A stretch of 64,000 bases of DNA from Pseudomonadales bacterium (GTDB taxonomy: Bacteria > Pseudomonadota > Gammaproteobacteria > Pseudomonadales > Azotimanducaceae): contig JAJDVW010000037.1 of NCBI GenBank assembly GCA_022825925.1, forward strand, positions 1 through 64,000. The letters run 5' to 3'. Below, piece by piece: positions 13,072 to 21,703 of the stretch. The notes under the pieces are model-generated. The model was not told where the DNA came from. It saw only the letters and a program-made list of their open reading frames with translations, and made no database searches. Position numbers and translations under genes: made by a program. The stretch's first letter is position 1, and every line of letters starts with the position of its first letter.

Positions 13072-13110
13072 ACCACCCGCTCACACCACGCGCTCATGCC
13101 ACCCGCTCAC
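13072..13110. repeat. Tandem repeat, 3 x 13 bp
   Basis: ACCACCCGCTCAC / ACCACGCGCTCAT / GCCACCCGCTCAC; covers the sohB stop codon and the sohB-yhdH spacer. Confidence 0.85.
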
Positions 13111-14153
13111 GCGTCGCCGCCCGGGGTCAGCCGCCCCGCCGCGGCGCCACCGCCCAGGAACCGGCCCAGCGGTCCCTTTCCGAGCATGGCGTTCCACTGT
13201 TCGAGCAGGCGCTCCACCGGCTTGCGGGGCTCTACCCACTTCACCTCGAAGACGTCGCGCTCGCCGCACGCCGCCATCAGGTATTCGTCGGAAGTGCGGA
13301 GCTCGTCCACCAGCTTGTGATCAATGGCGCGCTGGCCGTACCAGGCCTCGCCGGTGGCGACGACCTCGAGGTCCACGTCGGGACGGTTGTCCCCGACGAA
13401 CTCCTTGAAGAGCGCGTGGATGTCCTCGAGTTCCTCGATGAACTTCTCGCGTCCCTTCTCGGTGTTCTCCCCGAACACCGTGAGCGTGCGCTTGTACTCG
13501 CCGGCGGTGAGCACCTCGACGTCCACGTCGTTCTTCTTGAGCAGCCGGTGCACGTTGGGCACCTCGGCCGCGACGCCGATGGATCCGACGACGGCGAAGG
13601 GCGCGGCGACGATCCTGTCCGCGACCGCCGCCATCAGGTAGCCGCCGCTCGCCGCGATCTTGTCGATCGCCGCCACGAGCCGGATGCCCCGGGCCCGGAT
13701 GCGCGATAGCTGCGAGGCGCCGAGACCGTATGCGTGGACCAGTCCGCCGCCGCTCTCGATGCGCACGACCACCTCGTCGTCCTCGCGCGCGGTCGTGAGG
13801 ACCGCGGTGACCTCGTTGCGCAGCGCGCGGATACCGGTCGCTTCCAAGTCTCCCTTGAACGCGATCACGAACACCCGGGGCCGCTCCGTGGGCTCCTTCC
13901 GAACCCGCTTGATCTCCTTGTGCTCTTCCTTGAGCCGCTTCTTGAACTCCCCGGGCGCCGACATGGCCTGGGCGAGCGCGTTGGCGAGTTCGCGCAGCCG
14001 GTCGTTGAGCCGGGTGACCTCGACGTGCCCGCCCGGCGCGTGCCGGTGCCGCCGCATGCCGGCGGCGGCGACGGCGGCCACCGTGACGACGATGGCCACG
14101 ACGACCGTGACGGCCTTGGCCAGGAAGGACAGGTAATCGAACAGGTAGTCCAT
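13107..14153 (-). CDS. sohB: Inner-membrane serine protease SohB (S49 family)
   Basis: VFVIAFKGDLEATGIRALRNEVTAVL, DKIAASGGYLMAAVADRIVAAPFAVVGSIGV. Confidence 0.93.
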   Translation of the reverse strand: MDYLFDYLSFLAKAVTVVVAIVVTVAAVAAAGMRRHRHAPGGHVEVTRLNDRLRELANALAQAMSAPGEFKKRLKEEHKEIKRVRKEPTERPRVFVIAFKGDLEATGIRALRNEVTAVLTTAREDDEVVVRIESGGGLVHAYGLGASQLSRIRARGIRLVAAIDKIAASGGYLMAAVADRIVAAPFAVVGSIGVAAEVPNVHRLLKKNDVDVEVLTAGEYKRTLTVFGENTEKGREKFIEELEDIHALFKEFVGDNRPDVDLEVVATGEAWYGQRAIDHKLVDELRTSDEYLMAACGERDVFEVKWVEPRKPVERLLEQWNAMLGKGPLGRFLGGGAAAGRLTPGGDA

Positions 14154-14242
14154 GTCGTGCAGGGAAAGGGGCTTGGCCGCGGGTGGGCAAAAGCGCGCTA
14201 ATCTACCACAAAGCCCCTTGCCTGCGTCCCGGGAGGACCGCC

Positions 14243-14578
14243 GTGCCGGACGGCCGAAACGAACTCCGCGACACCCTCGCCGAACGCTTCGACGGGTCCG
14301 TCCTGGCCGGCCACGACGTCCGTGTCGCCCTGGCGGTGGACGGCTGGCGGCCCCTCGTCTGTTCGATCAGCGCGGCGGGTCTCGCCTTCGACGACACCGT
14401 CGTCCCGGAGGCGACGTTCTACTTCGATTCCGCCCAGACGGCCCTGGGGCTGCTCTGTGGGGACGCAGACGTGATGGACGCCTTCATGGAGGAGCGTTTC
14501 CGGTCGGACGGGAGCATCACGCTCGTGTTCCTGCTGCTCTCGGTGTTCCGGGGGATCCCGCTCGACGTGCCGCCCTGA
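14243..14578 (+). CDS. SCP-2-like sterol-binding domain protein (tentative)
   Basis: Size and pattern AALTALGLLCGDADVMDAFMEERFRSDGSITLVF; GTG start at 14243 with strong SD GGGAGGA. Confidence 0.5.
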   Translation: MPDGRNELRDTLAERFDGSVLAGHDVRVALAVDGWRPLVCSISAAGLAFDDTVVPEATFYFDSAQTALGLLCGDADVMDAFMEERFRSDGSITLVFLLLSVFRGIPLDVPP

Positions 14579-14602
14579 CCGCCCGCGTCCGCGCGGCCGC
14601 GA

Positions 14603-15445
14603 TCACTCCGCGGCCGCCGTCATCTCGTCGATGAACGCCTGGATCAGCCAGCCCGAGATGGCCGTACCTCCCGGCGTGTTCGGCGGCCGGGCGTAGTGGA
14701 ACCAGTGCGCCTCGGCGATCTCGTCGTCCTGGCACACGATGTCGCCCCCCGCGTAGTCCGCGTGGAAGCCCAGCATGAGCGAGTTGGGAAACGGCCAGGA
14801 CTGGCTGCCGAGGTAGCGCAGGTTGGTGATGGCGATGCCCACCTCCTCCTCCACCTCGCGATGCACCGTCTGCTCGATCGACTCGCCCGGTTCGACGAAC
14901 CCCGCGAGGGTGCTGAACATCCCGGTGGGCCAGTTCGCGTTGCGCGCCAGCAGCATCTCGTCCCCCCGCCGGACGAGGACGATGATGCTCGGGGACAGGC
15001 GGGGGTAGCTGACCATTCCGCAGCGCGGGCACTCCTTGGCGCGGTCGGTGCCGTGGTCGACCGTTTCCGTCCCGCAGCGCCCGCAGTACCGGTGGTCGCG
15101 GTGCCAGTCGACGATCTGCTTGGCCCGGCCGGCCAGGTAGAAGAACGCCGGATCGACCCGTCCCAGCCATGCGCGCAGACCGACGCGCGCAAACCCTTCC
15201 GGCACGTTGCCCGATGCCGCCAGGGCGAAGCAGGGCCGCCCCTCCCACCGGCCCAGGAAGGTCCGCCAGGAGACCTCCACGTCGAGCCAGCGGAACTCGT
15301 CCCGCGTGACCGGGCGCGGTATGCCCCGCTCGCTGATGCACAGGATCTCCTCCCCCAGGTAGGCGAAGTACAGGGCGTCGTCGCGCTCGGCATCCGCCGG
15401 CGCCGCGACGAGGGACTCGAAGGAGTCCGGTTCGGTCGGCCACAT
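14603..15445 (-). CDS. nudC: NAD(+) diphosphatase (NADH pyrophosphatase)
   Basis: YCGRCG...CPRCGMVSYPRLSPSIIVLV zinc ribbon plus Nudix box GFVEPGESIEQTVHREVEEEVGI. Confidence 0.95.
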   Translation of the reverse strand: MWPTEPDSFESLVAAPADAERDDALYFAYLGEEILCISERGIPRPVTRDEFRWLDVEVSWRTFLGRWEGRPCFALAASGNVPEGFARVGLRAWLGRVDPAFFYLAGRAKQIVDWHRDHRYCGRCGTETVDHGTDRAKECPRCGMVSYPRLSPSIIVLVRRGDEMLLARNANWPTGMFSTLAGFVEPGESIEQTVHREVEEEVGIAITNLRYLGSQSWPFPNSLMLGFHADYAGGDIVCQDDEIAEAHWFHYARPPNTPGGTAISGWLIQAFIDEMTAAAE

Positions 15446-15463
15446 GACGCTTCTTCTCCTTTC

Positions 15464-15499
15464 CCGTACTTCCCGTACTTCCCGTACTTCTCGTCCTTC
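15464..15499. repeat. Tandem repeat, 9 bp x 3 perfect (+1 degenerate)
   Basis: CCGTACTTC x3 at 15464, 15473, 15482, then TCGTCCTTC; lies in the dnaQ-nudC spacer just upstream of the nudC SD. Confidence 0.9.
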
Positions 15500-15502
15500 C
15501 CC

Positions 15503-16231
15503 TCAGGCTTCCGCGCTCGCGGCGGGTGGCCGCCGCCAGACGCAGGGCCGGCCGCACAGGGCGTCGAGGGCATCGAGCTTGGCTTCGTGCGCCCCCCGCT
15601 CTTCGGCGGTGGCGCGCACGACCAGCAGCGGGGCCCGTTCCACCGGCAGGCGGAACGCCGCGCCCTCCTCCGTCTCTCCCGCCACGGGATCGTCCCCCGG
15701 GAACAGGGAGGCCTGTCCTCCCGTCATCAACAGGTAGACGTCGGCCAGGATCTCCGCGTCGAGCAGGGCCCCGTGCAGCTCCCGCTGCGAATTGTCCACC
15801 CCGTACCGCCGGCAGAGCGCGTCCAGGTTGTTCTTGCGGCCCGGGTGTCGGTCCTTCGCGAGCGCCAGCGAGTCGGTGATCGAGCACAGCTCGGCGATGC
15901 CCCGCGGCCCGCGCCCGAGCAACCCGAGTTCGTAGTCGATGAAGGACACGTCGAAGGGCGCGTTGTGAATCACGACCTCCGCGCCCCGCACGAACTCGAG
16001 GAACTCGTCGGCGACATCTCCGAAGCGCGGTTTGCCGGCGAGGTCCCGGAGGGTCAGGCCGTGCACCTCGACCGCCGCGTCGTCGATGTCCCGCTCCGGA
16101 TCGATGTAGCGGTGGAAGCGGTTGCTCGTCAGGCGACGGTCCACGATCTCCACGGCGCCGATCTCGACGATGCGGTGCCCCTGCGCGGGTTCGAGACCCG
16201 TGGTCTCCGTATCGAGAACGACCTGGCGCAC
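15503..16231 (-). CDS. dnaQ: DNA polymerase III epsilon subunit
   Basis: RQVVLDTETTGLEPAQGHRIVEIGAVEI, VIHNAPFDVSFIDYEL, HGALLDAEILADVYLLMTGGQ. Confidence 0.96.
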   Translation of the reverse strand: MRQVVLDTETTGLEPAQGHRIVEIGAVEIVDRRLTSNRFHRYIDPERDIDDAAVEVHGLTLRDLAGKPRFGDVADEFLEFVRGAEVVIHNAPFDVSFIDYELGLLGRGPRGIAELCSITDSLALAKDRHPGRKNNLDALCRRYGVDNSQRELHGALLDAEILADVYLLMTGGQASLFPGDDPVAGETEEGAAFRLPVERAPLLVVRATAEERGAHEAKLDALDALCGRPCVWRRPPAASAEA

Positions 16232-16689
16232 TAGCTCTGCGCCGACTCGCGCAGCATGTCGTCGATGGCCGCGTTGGCGGCCCGGTCCACCCGTTCGTTG
16301 TCGGCGTGGCCGCTGTGCCCCTTCACCCACACCCACTCCACGTCATGCGGGCCGGCCGCGCGGTCGAGCCGCTCCCACAGGTCGCGGTTCTTGACGGGCG
16401 TCTTCGACGCGGTCTTCCAGCCGTTGGCCTTCCAGCGCCCGATCCACTCCGTGACTCCGCGCCGGACGTACTCCGAGTCCGTCGTCAGGCGGACCCGACG
16501 GGCGCCGTTCAGCGCCGACAGACCCTCGATCGCCGCCGTCAGCTCCATGCGGTTGTTGGTCGTGTGGGGTTCCGCCCCCGTCACGAGACGTTCGCGGTCC
16601 CCATGGCGCAGCGTTGCCGCCCATCCGCCGGCCCCGGGGTTCCCGCGACAGGCGCCGTCCGTGAAGATCTCGATGCGTGGCCCGGTCAC
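16231..16689 (-). CDS. rnhA: Ribonuclease HI
   Basis: [54 protein letters not shown]. Confidence 0.97.
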   Translation of the reverse strand: MTGPRIEIFTDGACRGNPGAGGWAATLRHGDRERLVTGAEPHTTNNRMELTAAIEGLSALNGARRVRLTTDSEYVRRGVTEWIGRWKANGWKTASKTPVKNRDLWERLDRAAGPHDVEWVWVKGHSGHADNERVDRAANAAIDDMLRESAQS

Positions 16690-17498
16690 GGAGACGCCGC
16701 GCCTTCCGTGGGCGCCGGGGGCCCCTGGCGCGCGGCGGTCCCTCCTCCCGGGGCCACGGCCACGTGCGTCGCGCCCGGCACGGTCAGGGGCGGCGTGCGC
16801 TCGGCGCTCCGGGAGAACACGTGCGTACCGGGAATCCGCGCCAGGGACTCCTTCGTCGCGAGGGTCAGGTACACGCCTCCGACCGGGGCCTGGCTACGGT
16901 TGAGCCAGCCGCTGAGCCGCCGCCACCGCGGATGGGTCAGCCTCAGGTTGAGGGTCGCCCGGTAGTTCAGGTAGTGCACCCTGCCCTCGCGGACGAAACC
17001 GAGGACCGCGAGCCACTCGTTGAGCCGGAACGCGCTCACGGGCCCCATGCGCCGCCCGAGACGGCTCACCGCCCAGAGCGACACCGGGTTGAAGCTGCAG
17101 ACGAGCAGGCGTCCGCCCGGACGGATCACGCGGGTGACTTCCCGCATCGCGGTGCGCGGGTCGCGCGCATACTCGAGGGCGTGGTGCAGGACGACACCGT
17201 CCACGCTGTTCGACGCAAGCGGAAGCGACTCGGCGCGCGCCACGAGGGAAGCGACGTTGTCGCACGGCGCCACGGGCATCGACGCCCCGGCAAAGAGCCG
17301 GCTCTTGACCATGCAGCGGGAAGTCGCGTCCGTGGCTTCCGGGACCGGTCCCAGCCACAGCAGGCAATCGCCGTGGAAACGCCGGACGCGCTCGCGGAGC
17401 AGGTCGGTCTCGCGATGCAGCAAATCCCGGCCGGGCTCGGACGCGAACCAGTCCGCGAGGGCTCCGAAGCCAGTCTTGCGTTCCCCGTTCCGTTGCAA
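16686..17498 (-). CDS. Class I SAM-dependent methyltransferase (YafS-like position)
   Basis: [41 protein letters not shown]; adjacent to rnhA-dnaQ. Confidence 0.8.
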   Translation of the reverse strand: MQRNGERKTGFGALADWFASEPGRDLLHRETDLLRERVRRFHGDCLLWLGPVPEATDATSRCMVKSRLFAGASMPVAPCDNVASLVARAESLPLASNSVDGVVLHHALEYARDPRTAMREVTRVIRPGGRLLVCSFNPVSLWAVSRLGRRMGPVSAFRLNEWLAVLGFVREGRVHYLNYRATLNLRLTHPRWRRLSGWLNRSQAPVGGVYLTLATKESLARIPGTHVFSRSAERTPPLTVPGATHVAVAPGGGTAARQGPPAPTEGAASP

Positions 17499-17613
17499 AT
17501 CCCGACGCTATCCCGCAAAGTCGCCCACGAACCGGCGGCATTGTCCATCGCCGCCGCACCATCCGCAAGGCAAACGCTGGCAAAGGATCTCCGGATCGCA
17601 TGGATCGGGCGGT

Positions 17614-19233
17614 TTGAGCATCGTCATTACAGTCAGGCCGCGCACCCTCGATCGGTCCCGCGGCGCCGGCGTCCGGCGCGGGGCCGCCGCGCTCGCCATC
17701 CTGACGGCCGCGTGCCTGGCGCCGCCCGCCGCCGGCACCGCGATGCTCTCCGCGGACGGAACGGACGCGGCGCTCCTGCGTTCCGTCCCCGACTGGCTCG
17801 TGCGCCCTCCGGAGCCGGCGCCTCCGGAGCCGCTTCCGCCGCAGACGGGAAACCCGCTTCCCGGGTTCCTCGATACGCTGCGTGCGAACTTCGTGCTGGA
17901 CCACGCGCTCGAGCGACCGCAGGTGCGGGCCGAGATCGCCTGGGTCCGGCGCAATCCAGAGTTCCTGGACCGGGTGATCCCGCGCGCGGAGCGACATCTT
18001 CCAGGCATCTGCGAGGTCGTGCTGGCGCGGGGGATGCCGGGGGAACTCTGCCTGCTCCCGGTCATCGAGAGCGCCCTCAACCCGTTCGCGAGGTCCCGGA
18101 GCGGGGCCGTGGGCCTGTGGCAGTTCATCCCCGGTACGGCGCGCCGGTACGACCTGAAGATCGACTGGTGGGCGGACGAACGCCGCGACCCCGTGGCGTC
18201 CACCGACGCGGCGCTACGCTACCTGAGCGACCTCCATGGGATGTTCGGCGACTGGCTTCTCGCGCTGGCCGCGTACAACTGCGGGGAACACCAGGTGGCA
18301 CGGCGGCTGGACGCCGCTCCGGACGGGAGTTCGTTTTTCGACCTCAGGCGGCTGCCCCGCGAGACGCGGGCGTACGTCCCGCGCCTGCTCGCCTTCGCGG
18401 CGATCTTCGCGGACCCGGACGCCCACGGCATCCGGCTCCCGGGCCGGCTGGGCCGCAACGTGGCGTTAGCCCCGACCTACGCCCCGGTGACCCTCGCGGG
18501 CCAGATGGACCTGTCCCGCGTGGCCGAGGCCAGCGCCCTGACCCTCGAGGAACTCTACCAGCTCAATCCCGGACTCAACCAGTGGGCCACGCATCCGGAG
18601 GGACCCCACCGGATCCTCGTCCCGGCCGCGCGCTCCGAGGCGCTCGGACGCGCGCTCGCACAGGTGCCGCCCGAGGAACGCGTCCGCTGGGTGCGGCACC
18701 GCATCGCCCCGAACGAGACCCTGGGGCACATCGCGCTGCGCTACCGCACCGACGTGGCCACCCTCATGCGGACGAACGACCTGGCACGCACGTTGATCCG
18801 GACCGGCGACACGCTCCTCGTGCCCCGCTCCGGGCGCAACGCCGGTTTGCCCCCGGCGCGGGGCCGACCGCAACGCAGCAGCGTTTACGTGGTGCAGGCC
18901 GGCGACTCGCTGTGGGAGATCAGCAGGCGGCTCGGCGTCCCACTCGAGACGCTCATGCGCGAGAACGGGATGGGCCCGGAGGAGTTGCTGCGCATCGGCC
19001 GGCGATTGACCCTGCCTTCCGCGGGGGCGGCGTTGGACCCCACGGCGGCCGGATCCGGCCGGGCCGGGCCGGAGATCGTGCGGTACCGGGTGCGTCGGGG
19101 GGACTCGCTTGATCGGATCGCGCGCGAATTCGGCGTGTCCGTGCGGGACATCGCGACCTGGAACGCGCTCGACCCGAAGGCCTACATCTTTCCGAACCAG
19201 GAACTCGTGCTTCGCCTCGGCGTCCGCGGATAA
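17614..19233 (+). CDS. mltD: Membrane-bound lytic murein transglycosylase D with LysM repeats
   Basis: LLPVIESALNPFARSRSGAVGLWQFIPGTARRYDLKIDWWADERRDP; several C-terminal LysM motifs; TTG start inferred. Confidence 0.93.
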   Translation: MSIVITVRPRTLDRSRGAGVRRGAAALAILTAACLAPPAAGTAMLSADGTDAALLRSVPDWLVRPPEPAPPEPLPPQTGNPLPGFLDTLRANFVLDHALERPQVRAEIAWVRRNPEFLDRVIPRAERHLPGICEVVLARGMPGELCLLPVIESALNPFARSRSGAVGLWQFIPGTARRYDLKIDWWADERRDPVASTDAALRYLSDLHGMFGDWLLALAAYNCGEHQVARRLDAAPDGSSFFDLRRLPRETRAYVPRLLAFAAIFADPDAHGIRLPGRLGRNVALAPTYAPVTLAGQMDLSRVAEASALTLEELYQLNPGLNQWATHPEGPHRILVPAARSEALGRALAQVPPEERVRWVRHRIAPNETLGHIALRYRTDVATLMRTNDLARTLIRTGDTLLVPRSGRNAGLPPARGRPQRSSVYVVQAGDSLWEISRRLGVPLETLMRENGMGPEELLRIGRRLTLPSAGAALDPTAAGSGRAGPEIVRYRVRRGDSLDRIAREFGVSVRDIATWNALDPKAYIFPNQELVLRLGVRG

Positions 19234-19243
19234 GGCCAGCCCC

Positions 19244-21166
19244 TCAGGGCGAGACAGTCCCGAGATCCAGCCCGGCATCCACCCGTAGCGACGCCAGGAG
19301 CGCGCTCATGTCGCGCTCGCGGGCCCAGGCGCCGAGTTGCGTGCGCATCGCGGCGCGTTCGCTCTCCGTCATCGCTCCGAAGTCGCCGGGTTCGATGCGC
19401 GTCACCGTCACCACGGCGTGTCCGTCGCCCGGAAGCTCGACGTTCGTCGCGGCCCGCTCCCCGGCGGACGCCAGGGGCAGCTCGAACGCGGCCTGACCGA
19501 CCGCGGGCGGCAGGTCGGGGGCGGCAGCCGTCACCGACTCCCGGACGTTCCATTCCAGGCCGTAGTCCGCGGCGATGTCCGCGACCGCTTCGCCCGACGC
19601 CGTGCGGTCGAGCGCCGCCGTGGCAGCCGAGCGCGCCGCGTCGTCGCCCCGTTCCGCGAGCAGTTGCGCGCGGATGTCGTCCCGGGCTTCCTCGAGCGGG
19701 ATCTCGGCCGGGGGGTGCCGCGTCGCGACGCGGGCCACGACTGCCGTGTCGCCCGTCCGGATGGCCGGGCTGTTGTAGCCTTCGTGCAGGACGTCCGCCT
19801 CGAACACCGCGTCGCGGAGCGTGGCGTCGGCGAACGGGCCCGTCGCCGCGTCGCGGGTCACGCCGTCCACCCGTTCGACCGGCAGCTCGAGCGCGGCGCC
19901 GACCCCCTCGAGCGTGTCCGGCTCCTCGAAGGCGATCTCGTCCATCTGGCGCAGCCGTTCGTCGAACGCGTCCTGCGCGCGGGTGCGCCGCAGCTCCGCC
20001 GACAACCGCTCCCTCGCCTCCTCGAACGTGGGCGGCTCCGTCTCCTCGATCTCGAGGAGGCGGATGAGGTGCACGCCGAAAGCCGTGACCACGGGTTCGG
20101 AGAGTTCGCCGACCTCGAGGTCCCACAGCGCGCTCTCGAACGCGGCGTCGAACACGTCACGACCGACGAGCCCCAGGTCGCCCCCGTTCCCGGCGGACCC
20201 GGGATCCTCCGACAGCTCCCGCGCCTTCTCCTCGAAAGCGTCTTCGAAGGAGTCGCCGCCCTGCAGTTCCCGCCGGACTTCGGCGAGTTGCGCGATCGCG
20301 TCCGCCTCCGACCGGTCGTCGCCCACCTCCAGGAGAATGTGGGCTCCCCGGCGACGGCGGGCGTCCCCTGCGGCCATGCGGTCCCGTTCCTCCGCCGCGA
20401 ACGCCTCCCGAACGTCGGCCTCGGTCAACTCGATGCCGTCCGCCAGATCGGCGAGGGAGAGTCTCACGTACTCGACGTCCAGCCGTTCCGGGGTCATGAA
20501 CCGGTCGACGTGGTAGTCGTGATAGGCCGCGATGTCCTCCTCGGAGACCTCGATGTCCGCCGCGAAGTCCTCCGTGCGGAACGCGAGCCACGCGACGTCG
20601 CGCCGCTGGGTGAGCAGACCGGCCGCCTCCCGCACCTCCCGGTCCGTCGGCGTCCCGGTGTCGCCGACGCTACCGGCGAGCTGGACGATCAACGTGTTGT
20701 TCGCGAGTTCGTCCTGGTAGGACGAGGGCGAGAAGCCCGAACTGGCGAGGACCGCGCGGAACCGGTCTTCGTCGAAGGTCCCTTCCACCTGGAACTCCGG
20801 GTTCCGAAGGATGTCCCGGTTGAGCCGGTTCGCCGACGCGGCGAGCCCCATATCCTCCGCCGTCTGCCGCAGGAGCGTCTGGTCGACGAGCAGGCCCAGC
20901 GTCGATTGGCGCAGCAGCGACTCGTCGATGAGGGAGGGGTCGGCGCTCTCGCCCATCTGGCGCAGGATGTCGCGGCGCCGCCGCTCCATCTCGACGCCGA
21001 GCAGGGCTTCGGTGATGTCCTCGCCGTTCACGGTGATGGCCACCGGCTCGCCCACGGCGAACAGGTTGAACGCTCCGAACCCGAACACGGTCAGGACGAA
21101 GGCGATGATGCCGACCATGATCTTGGCGCCCATCGACTGGGCGCCGTCGCGCATTCTTTGCAGCAT
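19244..21166 (-). CDS. ppiD: SurA N-terminal/parvulin-type peptidyl-prolyl isomerase (PpiD)
   Basis: MLQRMRDGAQSMGAKIMVGIIAFVLTVFGFG anchor; AHILLEV...GGDLGLVGRDVFDAAFE parvulin domain; next to hup. Confidence 0.93.
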   Translation of the reverse strand: MLQRMRDGAQSMGAKIMVGIIAFVLTVFGFGAFNLFAVGEPVAITVNGEDITEALLGVEMERRRRDILRQMGESADPSLIDESLLRQSTLGLLVDQTLLRQTAEDMGLAASANRLNRDILRNPEFQVEGTFDEDRFRAVLASSGFSPSSYQDELANNTLIVQLAGSVGDTGTPTDREVREAAGLLTQRRDVAWLAFRTEDFAADIEVSEEDIAAYHDYHVDRFMTPERLDVEYVRLSLADLADGIELTEADVREAFAAEERDRMAAGDARRRRGAHILLEVGDDRSEADAIAQLAEVRRELQGGDSFEDAFEEKARELSEDPGSAGNGGDLGLVGRDVFDAAFESALWDLEVGELSEPVVTAFGVHLIRLLEIEETEPPTFEEARERLSAELRRTRAQDAFDERLRQMDEIAFEEPDTLEGVGAALELPVERVDGVTRDAATGPFADATLRDAVFEADVLHEGYNSPAIRTGDTAVVARVATRHPPAEIPLEEARDDIRAQLLAERGDDAARSAATAALDRTASGEAVADIAADYGLEWNVRESVTAAAPDLPPAVGQAAFELPLASAGERAATNVELPGDGHAVVTVTRIEPGDFGAMTESERAAMRTQLGAWARERDMSALLASLRVDAGLDLGTVSP

Positions 21167-21283
21167 CGATCAGCCCCCCCGGCTCAGGGACGCTCGGTCA
21201 GGCGCGCCGCGACTCGCGGCTGGCGCATGCGTGGCGGCTGGCGGCGTCGCACGCCGACGTTCGACGCCCGCGACCGGCCCGGG

Positions 21284-21556
21284 TCAGTTCAGGGCGTCCC
21301 GGAGCGCCTTGCCGGCCTTGAAGGCGGGGACTCTCGCGGCGGCGATCTGGATGCTCGCGCCGGTCTGTGGATTCCGCCCGGTACGCGCGCCCCGCTCTCG
21401 AACGGCGAACGTGCCGAAACCGACGAGCGTAACGGGTTCGGCGTTCTTCAGGGAGTCGGCGATCGCGTCCAAGGCCGCATCCAGGGCCCGGCCGGCCTCG
21501 GCCTTCGGGATGTCCGCGGACTCCGAAATCCGTTCGATGAGTTCCGATTTGTTCAT
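21284..21556 (-). CDS. hupB: DNA-binding protein HU
   Basis: [32 protein letters not shown]...[23 protein letters not shown]. Confidence 0.96.
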   Translation of the reverse strand: MNKSELIERISESADIPKAEAGRALDAALDAIADSLKNAEPVTLVGFGTFAVRERGARTGRNPQTGASIQIAAARVPAFKAGKALRDALN

Positions 21557-21703
21557 TGAGATCCCTCGTTGATGGGAAACGCTGTTCTTCCTGATGCCTT
21601 CGGCCGAGTCTCGCGTTCGGCGGGGTTCCGGCGGGCCGTCGAATCTGCCTTCGCGACCGGTTATACCAACGCCGAAAAATCCTTGTCAAACGCGAAGTGC
21701 CGT

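Noticed and set aside
21205-21250. GCGGCTGGCG direct repeat between hupB and ppiD
   Set aside because: Only 10 bp, low-complexity GC-rich, plausible by chance
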